This document shows positions 44,684-55,396 of a stretch of DNA of 64,000 nt, piece by piece. Origin of the DNA: Lithobates sylvaticus (Eukaryota; Chordata; Amphibia; Anura; Ranidae). The translations under genes were made by a program, and so were the position numbers. Each line of letters starts with the position of its first letter. Positions within the stretch are counted from its first letter, which is position 1. The notes beneath the pieces are model-generated. The model saw nothing but the letters and a program-made list of their open reading frames with translations, was not told the DNA's origin and did no database searches. The stretch is from the NCBI GenBank assembly GCA_028564925.1, contig CM053029.1:193746940-193810939 (forward strand), read 5' to 3'.

Positions 44684-45870
44684 ATGCAGGGATTCAACGA
44701 CATGAGTTTTCTCCCCCTCTTCATTGCCAAATTCAGGGAATTTTCAGTTTTATGGCAGGGTAAACACCCACATTACACCAACAAACCAAAGAGGCACGCA
44801 GCCCTGGAGGAACTTGTGGAATTTGTCAAGCCAAGGTTCCCCACGGCAACTGTTGATGATCTAAGAAAGAAAATTGGCAGCCTGAGGAGTGCGTATATCA
44901 GGGAGCGGAAGAAGGTCGTGAAGTCTGAGGAAACTGCAACTTCAGCAGATGAGGTCTATGTGCCCAAGCTCTGGTACTATCAGAGTCTCCATTTTCTGAA
45001 AGAACAGACTGATGTCACGGAGCCAACCTCGACTCCTCCTTCCACGCTTCCTTGCGTGCAGCCCACCCCTGATGAGGCTTCCGAGGAGCAACCTGGGCCT
45101 TCCAGTATGGAAGAGGTGGAGGAGCCCAGCTTGTTCCAGGTATAGTATTTTTGTTACCATTTATGGGAATAATGAATGATGTTCACTTAATTCAGGATCC
45201 CCAATTGCTTAGTTCCTAACGTGTTTGACATATCAACAGACAGTGGTGTTGGAGACATTTGGGGCCAGAATCTAAACTGCAGGGCTGAGAATTGTATGGT
45301 TTTCTATTTGTAAACATTTTGCAACAGTCACTAGATGAGAATTGTGTGTGTTTGATGAACAAATAACTGAAACTATGTCCCTTTTTCATACACAGGAAGA
45401 CCTCAGCCAGGAGGTGGCTGTGGAAGGTGGCAGTCAGGAGGAGGCAGGGGTTAGTGGCAGCCACGAGGTGGGTAGTGGCAGCCAAGAGGGGGCTAGGCCT
45501 CGGAGCCTGACTGACACCCAAACCCCTCCCCTCCGCCTTCCGTACAAAAGGGCGAGAAGGGGGGGTTATGCGGCACAGTCAGCGCTCCGCATGATAAGAG
45601 AGGCTTCAGACTCCCTACATGCCACACCCGCCGACGAGGAGACCTTTGGCTCGGTGGTTGTCACAAAAATGATGGGTATGGAGGTGAGGCAACGCAACAT
45701 GTGTGAGGGGGCTCATCCTCCATGTCCTAAATAAGGGTAGGGCTGGGGAGATGACCCCAGTCACACATGTTTGCCATAGCTACCATGCTCCGCCTCCTCC
45801 TCCTCCTCCTTCTGCCACCCCACCAGCACGACAGCCACAGCGTGCAAGGAAGCGTGGAAGGAAGACCTGA
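44684..45870 (+). pseudogene. Harbinger MADF-domain protein, late frameshift
   Basis: Coding exon 1 is 44684-45139 (TTCCAG|GTATAG) and exon 2 starts at 45396 (ACACAG|GAAGAC), phase 0. The start at 44684 is chosen because a splice acceptor ends at 44678. Residues about 10-105 form a MADF domain (FIAKFREFSVLWQGKHPHY, RHAALEELVEFVKPRF, VDDLRKKIGSLRSAYIRERKK), a Myb-related DNA-binding fold. An acidic, Pro/Ser-rich linker and a basic patch (LPYKRARRGGY) follow, then a C-terminal part. The current frame stops at 45733-45735. A one-base shift near 45715 continues with LNKGRAGEMTPVTHV, a proline run and a basic end (RKRGRKT) to a stop at 45868-45870, so I read this as a frameshift. MADF partners are known for domesticated PIF/Harbinger proteins of Drosophila. 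Confidence 0.78.
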
Positions 45871-46640
45871 GAGTGACGACCTGGAATCAGTCTGGTCTGA
45901 GAGAAGATGGAGCCTCTTGTAGTACCAGAGCCTGGGGACCTAGATGGCATCTGCTGCAGTTCCGGATACTTTGGACTTCACGACCAGATTGCACTCCCCT
46001 TAATATACGTACTCCTCAGGCCCCCAATTTTCTACGCTTGAACAATGATGGTTGCCGTGGGGGGCCAAGGCTTTGCAAATTCCCCAAGTTTCACCATGGC
46101 TGCGTTCCTCTTTGGTTTGTTGGTGTGACCTAAATAAAGGTTTTTTTGATTTGAAATAATCATTGACTATTGTGTTTTACTTTTCTACAATGACAGTTTT
46201 TCTTTGAGTAGGCAGGTACATTTCACTAATCCTAAAGTAGAATTAACAAGGGGCACCAACAACCCACAAACTCCTAGTAAATTTAAGCAAGAAATACAAA
46301 TGTTAATAATGTGGTTTTGGTAAGTTGAGACACACAACCCCCCTCCAAAAAAAAAAAAAAAAATCCTTCAAATATGTATTCCCCCCCAAAAAAAAAAAAA
46401 AAAAAACAAATCATGGTAAAAAAATAACAAAGATTCTTTTACGTTCTGAGTAAAAATAAACATGTAGTGTATAAATGCTGCAAAGTAATAAAGAACTAAG
46501 TTTGTGAGAAGTGCGGGTGAATAGGAGCAGCTAAAACATGTCATTCTTGTTGCATTGTAAAGAAAAAGAGAATGCGCTGCATTAAAGACATTTTAACATT
46601 GCAGCGTGACGAATGTGCTGTGTCGATTAGGAAAGGTAGT
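45871..46640 (+). other. MADF gene 3' part and spacer
   Basis: No coding. AATAAA at 46133-46138 in a T-rich context is the likely polyadenylation signal of the MADF gene. Poly-A runs occur at 46345-46365 and 46388-46406. Confidence 0.6.
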
Positions 46641-46904
46641 TTTACCTGACCGAGCGCTTCCGTCACAGAATTTCTTCTGAGCATGCGTAGCACTTTGTCC
46701 GTCGGACAACCGTACACACGATCGGATTTGGTGTGATCGGACCGTGTTGACGGCAAATCTTTCCAGCAGGAGATAAGACTTTGTCCGTCGGACAAACCGA
46801 CGAACACTGTCCGATGGTGCATACACACGGTCTGATTTTTCAACAACCTTGTCCGATCGGACAGAATCCATGAAAAAGTCCGACCGTGTGTAGGTTGTCT
46901 GCCC

Positions 46905-47244
46905 TTAGCCGAGCAGACGTTTCTTGTAGGAGTTTCACCCGGGGGACAGTTTGGTCCCCAGGGAGCTAGTCCAAAACTTGCGAGGAGGCTTCCTATGGCC
47001 TCTTCTCCTCTTTTTCTCTCCTCCCTCTTCCTTTCTCTCCCACCTGATCTCTTCTCTCACCTTCTGGTCCACTATCTAGGACTCTCAATTAACATTTTTC
47101 TCTCAATATCCACCCAGGTTCACAACGCAAATACTAACCGCGCAGTGTGCTCACACACGAGGTCCCCCAGCCGGAAAATCCATCAACAGGCATCCACAAA
47201 GGTAAGTGACGCGGGGTCTGACAGCATTTCCACTCCTCTCCTCC
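46905..47244 (+). other. L1-C spacer, right part
   Basis: TTA target duplication, then C/T-rich L1 spacer text (TCTCCTCTTTTTCTCTCC) like that of L1-A before its ORF2. No gene. Confidence 0.65.
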
Positions 47245-48940
47245 ATGGCTGACCCCCCCAAAACCACACTTAAAATAGCCACTCATAACGCCCAGGGACT
47301 GAATTCTCCCCTCAAAAGGAGAAAGTTATTTGACAGCTACAAATCCCTCAAATTTGATGTGGTTATGATTCAAGAAACTCACTTCCCTAAACGGTACAGC
47401 CCCAACTACTTGCACCACCACTTCCCACTGTTTTACCTAGAAAAAGCAGAGGGCAAAACAAAAAGAGGAGCAATTCTGTTTTCTAACAGAACAGCAACTT
47501 TGCCTGGCAGGCAGAATACAAAGATTCATTCTGGTCAAAGGGTCGATAGATGGCCAAGTATACTCCTTTGTATCATATTACGCCCCAAATAAAGGACAAC
47601 ACAAATTTTTTCAATCAATGATGTCAACCCTAAATCCCCTCCTGGAAGGGACCCCCATTCTAGGAGGAGACTCCAACATAGCGCTAGACCAAGGGTTGGA
47701 CAAATCCAACCCAACCAAAATCACGCTCACTTGCCCCACCAAAGCTAGCCTAAAATTTGCTAGACTGATTCATGCTCAGGGAATGGCGGATGTCTGGCAA
47801 GAATCCAACCCAACGAAAAGGGATTACACCCACTTTTCTAGCCCCCACCAATCCTACGCTAGGATAGATCACATCCTCTTACCCACACATCACCTACCCA
47901 ATGTAGACAACTCCAAGATCATAGACACAACACTTTCTGACCACTCCATAGTATCTGCCACAATAAATAACTCTTCCCACAGACCCAAGCACTTCCACTG
48001 GAGATTAAACGAGTCTATCTTAGCAGACCCCATTAGAGTGATTGAGATCAACAAAGCACTACTAGAATACTTCTCTATTAACAGAGTCGGGATGTCTCAG
48101 CTGAAGTATTATGGGCAGCCCATAAAGTCACCATCAGGGGAAAAATCATACAACTAGCTTCACAAATCAAAAGGGAAAGAGAGGCAGACATTAACAAACT
48201 TGAAAAAAACTACGCTACCCTCTGGGCTCAGCACAAAAGAGACCCACACAGAATCAGTACATCTCAACTAGACACCGCCAGGCTAGAACTGAACCTAGCT
48301 CTCACAGCACGAGCTGAGAAACAATTACGGTGGAGTGGGGCCAAATTGTATTCTCAAAAAGATAGGTTAGGCTTGATGCTGGCCAATAAACTATCCCCCG
48401 GGACTAGACTTAGGGCTATCCTTAAGATCCGGACACATAACCAGATTACATCCTCAGACCCCACCAAAATCATCTCTGCTTTTAGGGAATTCTATAGCAA
48501 ACTGTATAATGACAATCAACAGGGCACTAATAGCTCCATATCACAATTCCTTGACACCCTCCCCATCAAAAGAATCTCTGAAAAACATAAAGCTATCATG
48601 GAAGACCAAATTACATTAGAAGAAACTTTAGAGGTCATTAAAAATTTAAAGAAGGGCTCGGCTCCAGGACCCGACGGGTTATCAGTGCCCTACTACAAAT
48701 CCTTTTCAGAGACCTTAACCCCCAACTGACTAAATTCTTTAACGAAAAATTGAACGGAACACCCCTCAATCCCGACTTAAACACAGCTTTCATCACCGTT
48801 ATCCCAAAACCTGACAAGAACCCCGAAGACGTAGGAAACTACAGACCAATTTCATTAATAAACAATGACTTGAAAATCCTCACTAAAATGCTTGCACATA
48901 TGCTAATCACCTTTTATCTGTGCATATATTCACAAAGATC
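47245..48940 (+). pseudogene. L1 ORF2 pseudogene, partial (L1-C)
   Basis: Starts at ATG 47245 (MADPPKTTLKIATHNAQGLN). The endonuclease shows QETHFPK, GGDSNIALD and an intact TLSDHSIV (about 47930-47955). The reverse transcriptase begins with GSAPGPDGL and NYRPISLINNDLKIL. Frameshifts occur near 47510-47530, near 48090-48110 and near 48890, and a stop at 48727-48729 precedes a shift of frame. The catalytic FADD region lies in or beyond the gap. Same lineage as L1-A ORF2. Confidence 0.88.
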
Positions 48941-49381
48941 NNNNNNNNNNNNNNNNNNNNNNNNNNNNNNNNNNNNNNNNNNNNNNNNNNNNNNNNNNNN
49001 NNNNNNNNNNNNNNNNNNNNNNNNNNNNNNNNNNNNNNNNNNNNNNNNNNNNNNNNNNNNNNNNNNNNNNNNNNNNNNNNNNNNNNNNNNNNNNNNNNNN
49101 NNNNNNNNNNNNNNNNNNNNNNNNNNNNNNNNNNNNNNNNNNNNNNNNNNNNNNNNNNNNNNNNNNNNNNNNNNNNNNNNNNNNNNNNNNNNNNNNNNNN
49201 NNNNNNNNNNNNNNNNNNNNNNNNNNNNNNNNNNNNNNNNNNNNNNNNNNNNNNNNNNNNNNNNNNNNNNNNNNNNNNNNNNNNNNNNNNNNNNNNNNNN
49301 NNNNNNNNNNNNNNNNNNNNNNNNNNNNNNNNNNNNNNNNNNNNNNNNNNNNNNNNNNNNNNNNNNNNNNNNNNNNNNNNN
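48941..49381. other. Assembly gap (441 N)
   Basis: 441 unknown bases. L1-C ORF2 enters at the left, but no L1 text follows; instead a minisatellite starts at 49382. About 2.5 kb of ORF2 plus 3' UTR is missing. Confidence 0.99.
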
Positions 49382-49600
49382 CTGTGTGCGTACAGGTGTG
49401 AGGGGGGATGAGTACTTACAGGTGTGAGGGGGGGCTGTGTGCGTACAGGTGTGAGGGGGCATGAGTGCTTACAGGTGTGAGGGGGGGCTGTGTGCGTACA
49501 GGTGTGAGGGGGGATGAGTACTTACAGGTGTGAGGGGGGGCTGTGTGCGTACAGGTGTGAGGGGGCATGAGTGCGTACAGGGGGCTGAGTGCGGATTTGG
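49382..49600. repeat. Minisatellite, alternating ~29-bp units
   Basis: Units of the form GTGCGTACAGGTGTGAGGGG alternate with GAGTACTTACAGGTGTGAGG, giving a higher-order period of about 58 bp. It begins at the gap edge, so the array probably extends into it. There are no unique spacers between units. Confidence 0.95.
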
Positions 49601-51524
49601 TGAGGTGGCCCTTGGGCAGGCCCTGGGGTATGTTGGTGGTCAGGCCCAGGGGGGGGGGGGGGCAGCCCTGAAGCTGTATAAGGGGCCCACAAATTTCTGA
49701 TGGTTGACCTGATTATTATCATTGCTATTATTATATATATTTCTTTTAAAATATAGACAATATACCGTTTTTTTGTTATTGTTATTCCAGAAGTATTACA
49801 GAAGATTATATTCAGTGAAATTACTTGTTGTGTTTTGCCACCAAATGTCAACCCTGTCTTTCACTTGACTGTCATATTCCTAATTTGTAGCTAGAAGCTG
49901 TGTAGGTCTCTGTAAAAACACACATATGGATATACTGTCATTGTATTCTAAAATAGAACAGAGCAACAAGCAGAAGCTGCTGTAATTCTCAGCCTCCACA
50001 CAGGCTACACCCCTGTCATGCCTGCACCGAGCACACATTTCATAATGATTTACTATCATCATTCAAGGGGCACCCTTCTGTGAGGCATTCACTCACTGAC
50101 TGTCTGGGAAGGTCCTGAGGTACTGCTTCCCGGAAGACATATTAAATCGGACTGGAGGGATATCCCTGTCCTACTTCTCGTCTAACCGAGTGGGCCTGTT
50201 GGTTGCCATGCCAATTACTGTCAAATATCATCTGGTGTTTTTATGATGTAGTTATTTCACATGATGAATGAGCAACCTGTACAGGCTGCAAATGGAATGG
50301 TGCCATATTATGTGTAATCTGCAGTAACCTGGGAAAATACAGATTCATTTTTATGAACTCCCGTGATGCCAGCTCTTTATATTTTAGTGCCAGGTTAAAG
50401 GTTTACATACAGAAGCATACAACATTTTCTTAGGGCTTTTATCAGCCTGGTTGGGCTCATGCATAGTAGGTTGCACCACTCTATAAAATCTTTGGGTTGA
50501 TGGTGGCCTTGTGTTCTTGGAACATCTAATTCCAAGCAAATGATTTTGCAATGTAGGTATTCTCAACTTCAGTCAACTGCAGATTCATTATTCACATTCA
50601 GAAAAAAAAATATTTACACCCATGATAAACCCCAAAGGGATTTCTGAAGAAAATGTTACCGATATACTTCTCAGGAAATGGGGCTGTAAAGCATGAAGTG
50701 CAGTGTGTGGTTTTCAACACCAGTATATTGCCACTGTTGCAGTTTGAGACAATACTAGTATCTTTTATTGACAATCCTTTCAGTGATAAGATAAGTATGT
50801 TGCAGACGGGACAAAAAGACTTTGCACTCTGCAATGGCATTTACTTCAGAGCTTATTAACCTCTTGCCCCAGAGGATGCTTTATTAGGACAAAACGTTGG
50901 GACGGGTTCTGCTGATGCCACTGTGTTACTTGGTTTTATCCATATGCTTTTAATGTCTTCTCAAATGTGAGTGACCATTTTATCATTTTTCAATAAATGT
51001 TTTATATTTAAAACGGAATCACACTATGTGGCCCAATTTTTTCTCCTTTTGCCATATGTTATATTGAGAGGATCCGCTCATGACTTTTGGTCACTATACC
51101 TATGGTGGATACTCATTGATGTCAATATTGTAACGGATCCCTACCAGATTGGTTTATATTGGAAGTCGTGGTTGCTGTACCTCTCCTTGGGTGTGTTACA
51201 CCAAAAGCTTGGTTTGACCCATCAGGCATACGCCGAGTTGGGTTGAATCTGTCTGGTAAGCCTCTTTCCTTACGGGATTGGATTATCTACAGACAACCAG
51301 TTCACACAGATTCACAGTCACTTTATTTTGCAATATTATTTGGACTATATGCACCTTATATGCACTAACACTGTCGGTTTATGTAACTTTATCACTATTG
51401 TTGTGTAATTATATTTTGTTGTTTATATATGGTTTGCACATTTATATACTATTATTTAATTTTGATTGGAAATATTTTATGTTCATTCCATTTTCATTAG
51501 CGCCGCACTATATTACTTTATTCA
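49601..51524. other. Unassigned A/T-rich stretch
   Basis: About 1.9 kb with no gene. Open frames are short and without domains. A motif at about 50868-50909 (CAGAGGATG...ACAAAACGTTGGGACGGG) resembles the GAAACG(C)GTTGG end motif seen in many amphibian retroelement tails. No RNA gene seen. Confidence 0.4.
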
Positions 51525-51528
51525 TTAA

Positions 51529-52473
51529 CCTCTTGCCGACCACCTACCGCATATTTACTGCTCTATCGCGCAAAATCATGTACCTGTATGTCATTTTGTG
51601 CAATAGCCACTGGGTGGTGCACACGCACCGCCGGAGGCACGATCGCACGCTGATTGGACCCGATATCCTCCTGCCACCCACGATCGTTCCCAGGAGAGGC
51701 AGAATGGTGATCTGCCTATGTAAACAAGGCAGGTCACCGTTCTGACAAGGAAGAAGATGGAGATCTTGTGTTCCTGCTAGGCAGGAACACCGATCTCTGT
51801 CTTCATCCAGTCAGAAAAACCCCCACACAGTTAGCAAGCACCCCCTAGGTACACACTTAACCCTTTTAGCGCCCCTGATATTAACCCCTTCCCTGCCAGT
51901 GACATTAGTACAGTAGCAGTGCATATTTTTAGCACTGATCACTGTATTAGTGTTACTGGTCCCCAAAAAAAGTGTCAAACGTGTCAGTTAGGTGTCTGAT
52001 TTGTCCGCCGCAATGTCCCGCTAAAAATTGCTGATCACTGCCATAACTAGAAAAAAAAATTCCATAAAAATATCCCATTGTTTGTAGATGCTATACCTTT
52101 TGCCCAAACCAATCAATATACTCTTATTTAGGATTTTCTTTACCAAAAGTATGTAGCTGAATACATATTGGCCTAAATTGATGACGATTTTTTTTTTTTA
52201 TTGGATATGTTTTAAAGCAGAACGTAAAAAATATTTATTTATTTTTCAAAATTGTCGCTCTTTTTTTTGTTTCATAGAGCAAAAAAATAAAAACCACAGA
52301 GATAATCAAATTCCACCAAAAGAAAGCTCTATTTGTGGGAAAAAAAAGGACATCGGTTTTATTTGGGTACAGTGTGGCAAGACCGCGCAATTGTCAGTTA
52401 AAATAACGCAGTTGCTTTTATTGCAAAAAATGGCCTGGTCATTAAGGGGTAAAACCTTCCAGGGCTGAAGTGG
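51529..52473 (+). mobile_element. piggyBac-type non-autonomous element, complete
   Basis: Left TTAA at 51525-51528 followed by CCTCTTGCCGACC. The right end is GGGCTGAAGTGG at 52462-52473, with a decayed TTAA (TTGG) after it. The inside has no transposase. Its last 200 bases (from about 52280) match the conserved block at about 530-650 and 4970-5090 (CACCAAAAGAAAGCTCTATT). So the three copies belong to one family. Confidence 0.75.
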
Positions 52474-52489
52474 TTGGTAAAGCTTCACT

Positions 52490-52662
52490 TTGAAAAGAAT
52501 ACCCAATCACATGCATGGAAAAAAAAAGATTTTTTGCATTCAAATGATTGGATGGTGTTAGCAGAGCTTTCACACATTTACTAAGCTCTGGAGCAAATGC
52601 CCTTGCAGCGTGCAACTTCACTGCAAAGTGCACAGTCTATTTGCCTTTAGTCAATTAACCCC
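52490..52662. mobile_element. Short frog MITE, right end clear
   Basis: The right end, TTTGCCTTTAGTCAATTAACCCC, is the complement of the frog MITE end GGGGTTAATTGACTAAAGG. A similar end (TTTGCCTTTAGTAAATAACACCC) closes the small MITE at 42259-42369 inside the Harbinger. Left boundary uncertain. Confidence 0.5.
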
Positions 52663-53459
52663 ATTGTTCCATGAGTGCCTGTATTGCTTTTAGTGGTTTG
52701 TATTGATTTATGTGTGCACACAAAAACACTCCTAGTTAGGCTACTAGGTAAATTTAGTTTTTGGCTCCTTTTCTGGTCCAGGTAGCAGTGATTGTTTTCT
52801 CTGGTCTGTTTAGAGTTTCACAGGTTAGAAGTTTGATAGCTTCCCCCTGCCTCTAGAAGAAGTTTCTAGAGCTTAGGGAGGGAGAATTTAAATAACTAGC
52901 ATGAAAATTGATCAGGACCTAGGCAATCCCCGGGGATTGTGCCCAGATGGCTGGGGAAGCTGATAAATAGTCTGAAGCTCTGAAAAGATTGTCTTCCCCA
53001 GCAAGGAGAAGTTTCCAGCCTTAGAGGGGACTGTTGTCCCTCTGACGCATCCATTTGATTGTGCTTCTGCTCTCTGAGCCCTAGAGACTGGAAACCTGTA
53101 AGGGGCTGGGAACTGGCTGCAGGACTTCACCGGGGATCTTGTCTTGAGAAGGATTTTTCTCACTCCCTGGGAGCTGTCAAGAGGAGGTTGGAAGGTGGCA
53201 GCCGTCCTGGGGAATTGTGAGTAATGACTCTGTAATGATTCCTGGTGACTATGTTCTTTTGGGTTAAAAGCGCCATACGCTGCTCTGACTGAGACTATCA
53301 TAGTGTCTCAGATACTTGCCATACCCCTGTCTTTGGCAGTGACCTGGAATGTAAGCTTAGTGACTGCTTTCCTGTACTGTGCAGCGTTGCTGAAGTTGTA
53401 CTGGTTATCTAGGGCTGTGCAATTGTGCAGGGTAACCAGGTGCCAAAGAGACATGCCTT

Positions 53460-53975
53460 ATGGTCCCCAGCTGTGAGGTCTTGGACCATTTAGTATCCAC
53501 AATTACTAAAGAGAAGATTGCTGTTAAAGAAACTGGCCTCATGGTCTTCATCTGTAAGGCTTTAGACTGCTCTGAAATTTGCCTTCTGGTCTTTGGCTGT
53601 CAGGCCTTAGACTGTCCCATTTCTCAACAAGTGCTAAGAAGATCACATAAACCTAAAAAGACTTGCCTTTTGGTCCCCAGCCATGAGGTTTTAGCCTGAT
53701 CAGAATGTCACTTCATGGTCTTCAGCTGTGGGGAGTTCAGACTCAGAGAAAAGACTGTCCATAAACTGTTATGTGTTAAATGTTTTAAAGTGGCCCATGC
53801 AGTTAAGCCCTCTCCTCTTGCAAGTTTTCTCTGCAATAAATCCCCAAAAGACAACCCCTAGATTGTTTATTGGACCTAGAGTGAATGGACTGTTGCTTGG
53901 GTGGCTGGTGGCCTCTGTACTGTTTGAGGAAGAACCAGTTAAAATCAGCTGCCCCTGGCAGGGGTAGAGCTACAT
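53460..53975 (+). repeat. 5' LTR segment with internal near-repeats
   Basis: A phrase of the type TGGTC(C/T)(C/T)CAGC(T/C)(G/A)TGAGG(T/C) with CTTTAGACTG occurs about five times between 53460 and 53740, spaced 60-70 bp. The same pattern recurs in the 3' LTR part (54636-54860). These internal repeats belong to the LTR and are not a separate gene; open frames through it look repetitive. Confidence 0.7.
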
Positions 53976-54395
53976 GTGGGGGCTTGTCCGAGATCTCACT
54001 CAGAGCAAGCTGTGGCTACCAATAGCAATAAACAGAGGATCAAGAGCTGGGACGCTGTGTGAACTGTCTGGTGAATGGATGTACAGGATGGAGCTTCCTG
54101 TGATACTCAATTGTTGCAGACAAGAAGCTTTGCCTGAGGAAATAGCAGCCAGTGTGGGGTGCATTTTTCAGTGGGCGGTGAAGAGTTAACTTTCAGTGCA
54201 GGAAGAGTCTATACAACATAGAAAAAAGTTGGCACCCAAGAGTCCTGGAAGAGAAGTGAAATTACCATGCACAGAGAGTAAAGTTGAGCTCAGAAGAGAG
54301 AGTGTTTTCCACATGTAGCAGGCGTACCAAGATGGTGTATTGTCGCTTTTCTGGCTCTAATTAAGACTACTTTTATAGGGTTTCAGATACTGACT

Positions 54396-54635
54396 AGTGT
54401 TGGGTGAACGGTTCGGGCCGAGCAAAATTTTTCCGAATACTCAAATTTTCTGTGCGCTTGGTGGGCTGTTCGCCCGCTGCATGCAAAGTCAAGATATTAT
54501 TAAAGTGGAGTTCCAGCCTTTAGGCTTCACAGCCGGTTCAAGTTGCACTGTGCTTTCTAAATGGTCTCCTCATCTTCTGAGACACACACAGGTCCCAGAA
54601 GGCAGTGGGGGGGGGGGGGGGGAGGAAGAGAGGCC
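54396..54635. repeat. Frog repeat inside the retroviral remnant
   Basis: Begins with AGTGTTGGGTGAACGGTTCG, contains TTAAAGTGGAGTTCCAGCC (54509-54527), which matches the end of TTAA MITEs, and ends in a G run (54607-54622). No gene. Confidence 0.5.
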
Positions 54636-55038
54636 GGACATGGCCTCATGGTCTTCAGCTGTGAGGCTTTAGACTGCTCTAAGACTTGCCTGCTAATGTT
54701 TCGGCTGTGAGGCTTTAGAGACTGCCCCATTTCTCAACAATTGCTAAGGAAAAGATTACATATGCCAAAGAGACTTGCCTAATGGTCCTCAGTCGTGAGG
54801 TTTTAGCTGGTTCAGAAAGGCACCTCATGGTCTTCAGCTGTGGGGAATTCAGACTCTCCTTCAACTGTTATGTGGTAAGAGCTTTGAGTATCCCATGCTG
54901 CTAGCCTCTCTGCTGTTAAAAGTTTTATCAGCAATAAATTACAAAAAGACAAATTGAATGGACTGTTGCAAGGGTGGTTTGTGGCCCCTGCGGGAGAACC
55001 AGTTAAAATTAGCGGCCCTTGCAGGGGGTAACACTACA

Positions 55039-55392
55039 TACTATATTCCTCAGTATCAAATATGAGCCTCAGGAATGTTTGAAGTCTGGAGCACTTTTTT
55101 CTTTTGAACACCATTGCCTTTGACTGAGCAGAAAGTTATCAGTGGAATGATACTTTTTATTATTAACAAGAAATATTGCATATATTTATCTCTGCTGAGA
55201 CTTGAAGAGCAGTGAGTATGCTCATTATAAACTCTGTGCAAAATTAATTATACACAGTTGGTCAGAAATCAGTGCTTTGGGGTCTACTTATAAAGAACTT
55301 GCAAACGTAACCAGGTTCACAAATGCTAAGTTAGACAGTTTTCTGACCAAAGTGACTTGTTATTTTCCCATGTATTAATAAAAAGAAGCAAC
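55039..55392. other. Unassigned spacer
   Basis: About 350 bp of A/T-rich sequence between the retroviral remnant and the next MITE; I see no feature. Confidence 0.5.
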
Positions 55393-55396
55393 TTAA

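Larger units (their letters stand above)
39472..46904 (+). mobile_element. Three-gene Harbinger transposon
   Basis: 7,433 bp. TTA on both sides (39469-39471 and 46905-46907) is the typical Harbinger target. The ends share TACACACGGTCGGAC in inverted orientation, with imperfect outermost bases. The subterminal regions are packed with short related motifs: TTTGTCCGTCGGACAA occurs twice (46694-46709, 46780-46795), and CACACGGTCGGAC recurs at about 39482 and 39562. Inside are a transposase (+, two exons), a Myb/SANT-like gene (-, three exons) and a MADF gene (+, two coding exons). Transposase and MADF genes are damaged. It sits in the ORF1-ORF2 spacer of L1-C. Confidence 0.85.
37200..48940 (+). 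mobile_element. L1-like LINE split by insertions (L1-C)
   Basis: Pieces in order: 5' UTR and ORF1 (37200-38310), a foreign repeat (38313-39105), ORF1-ORF2 spacer (39106-39471), the 7.4-kb Harbinger (39472-46904), the rest of the spacer (46905-47244), and ORF2 (47245-48940), which runs into the second gap. ORF1 and ORF2 match L1-A closely in motif order and wording (HNAQGLNSPLKRR in both). It carries several frameshifts and stops, so it is older than L1-A. Confidence 0.85.
52726..55038 (+). mobile_element. Endogenous retrovirus fossil, largely deleted
   Basis: The 5' LTR runs from about 52726 (uncertain) to 53974, with AATAAA at about 53833 and a CA end. A primer-binding-like site, TGGGGGCTTGTCCGAGAT (53977-53994), follows two bases later and resembles the tRNA-Pro site of gammaretroviruses and epsilonretroviruses. 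The 3' LTR part (54636-55038) repeats the last 400 bp of the 5' LTR in the same order (GTGAGGCTTTAGACTG, CAGTTAAAAT, ending in CTACA). Only about 420 bp of internal sequence (53975-54395) lies before an unrelated repeat, and no viral gene is recognisable. An old fossil, broken. Confidence 0.75.

Noticed and set aside
49382-49600. Regular direct repeats resembling a CRISPR array
   Set aside because: There are no unique spacers; units alternate head to tail and the genome is eukaryotic. It is a minisatellite.
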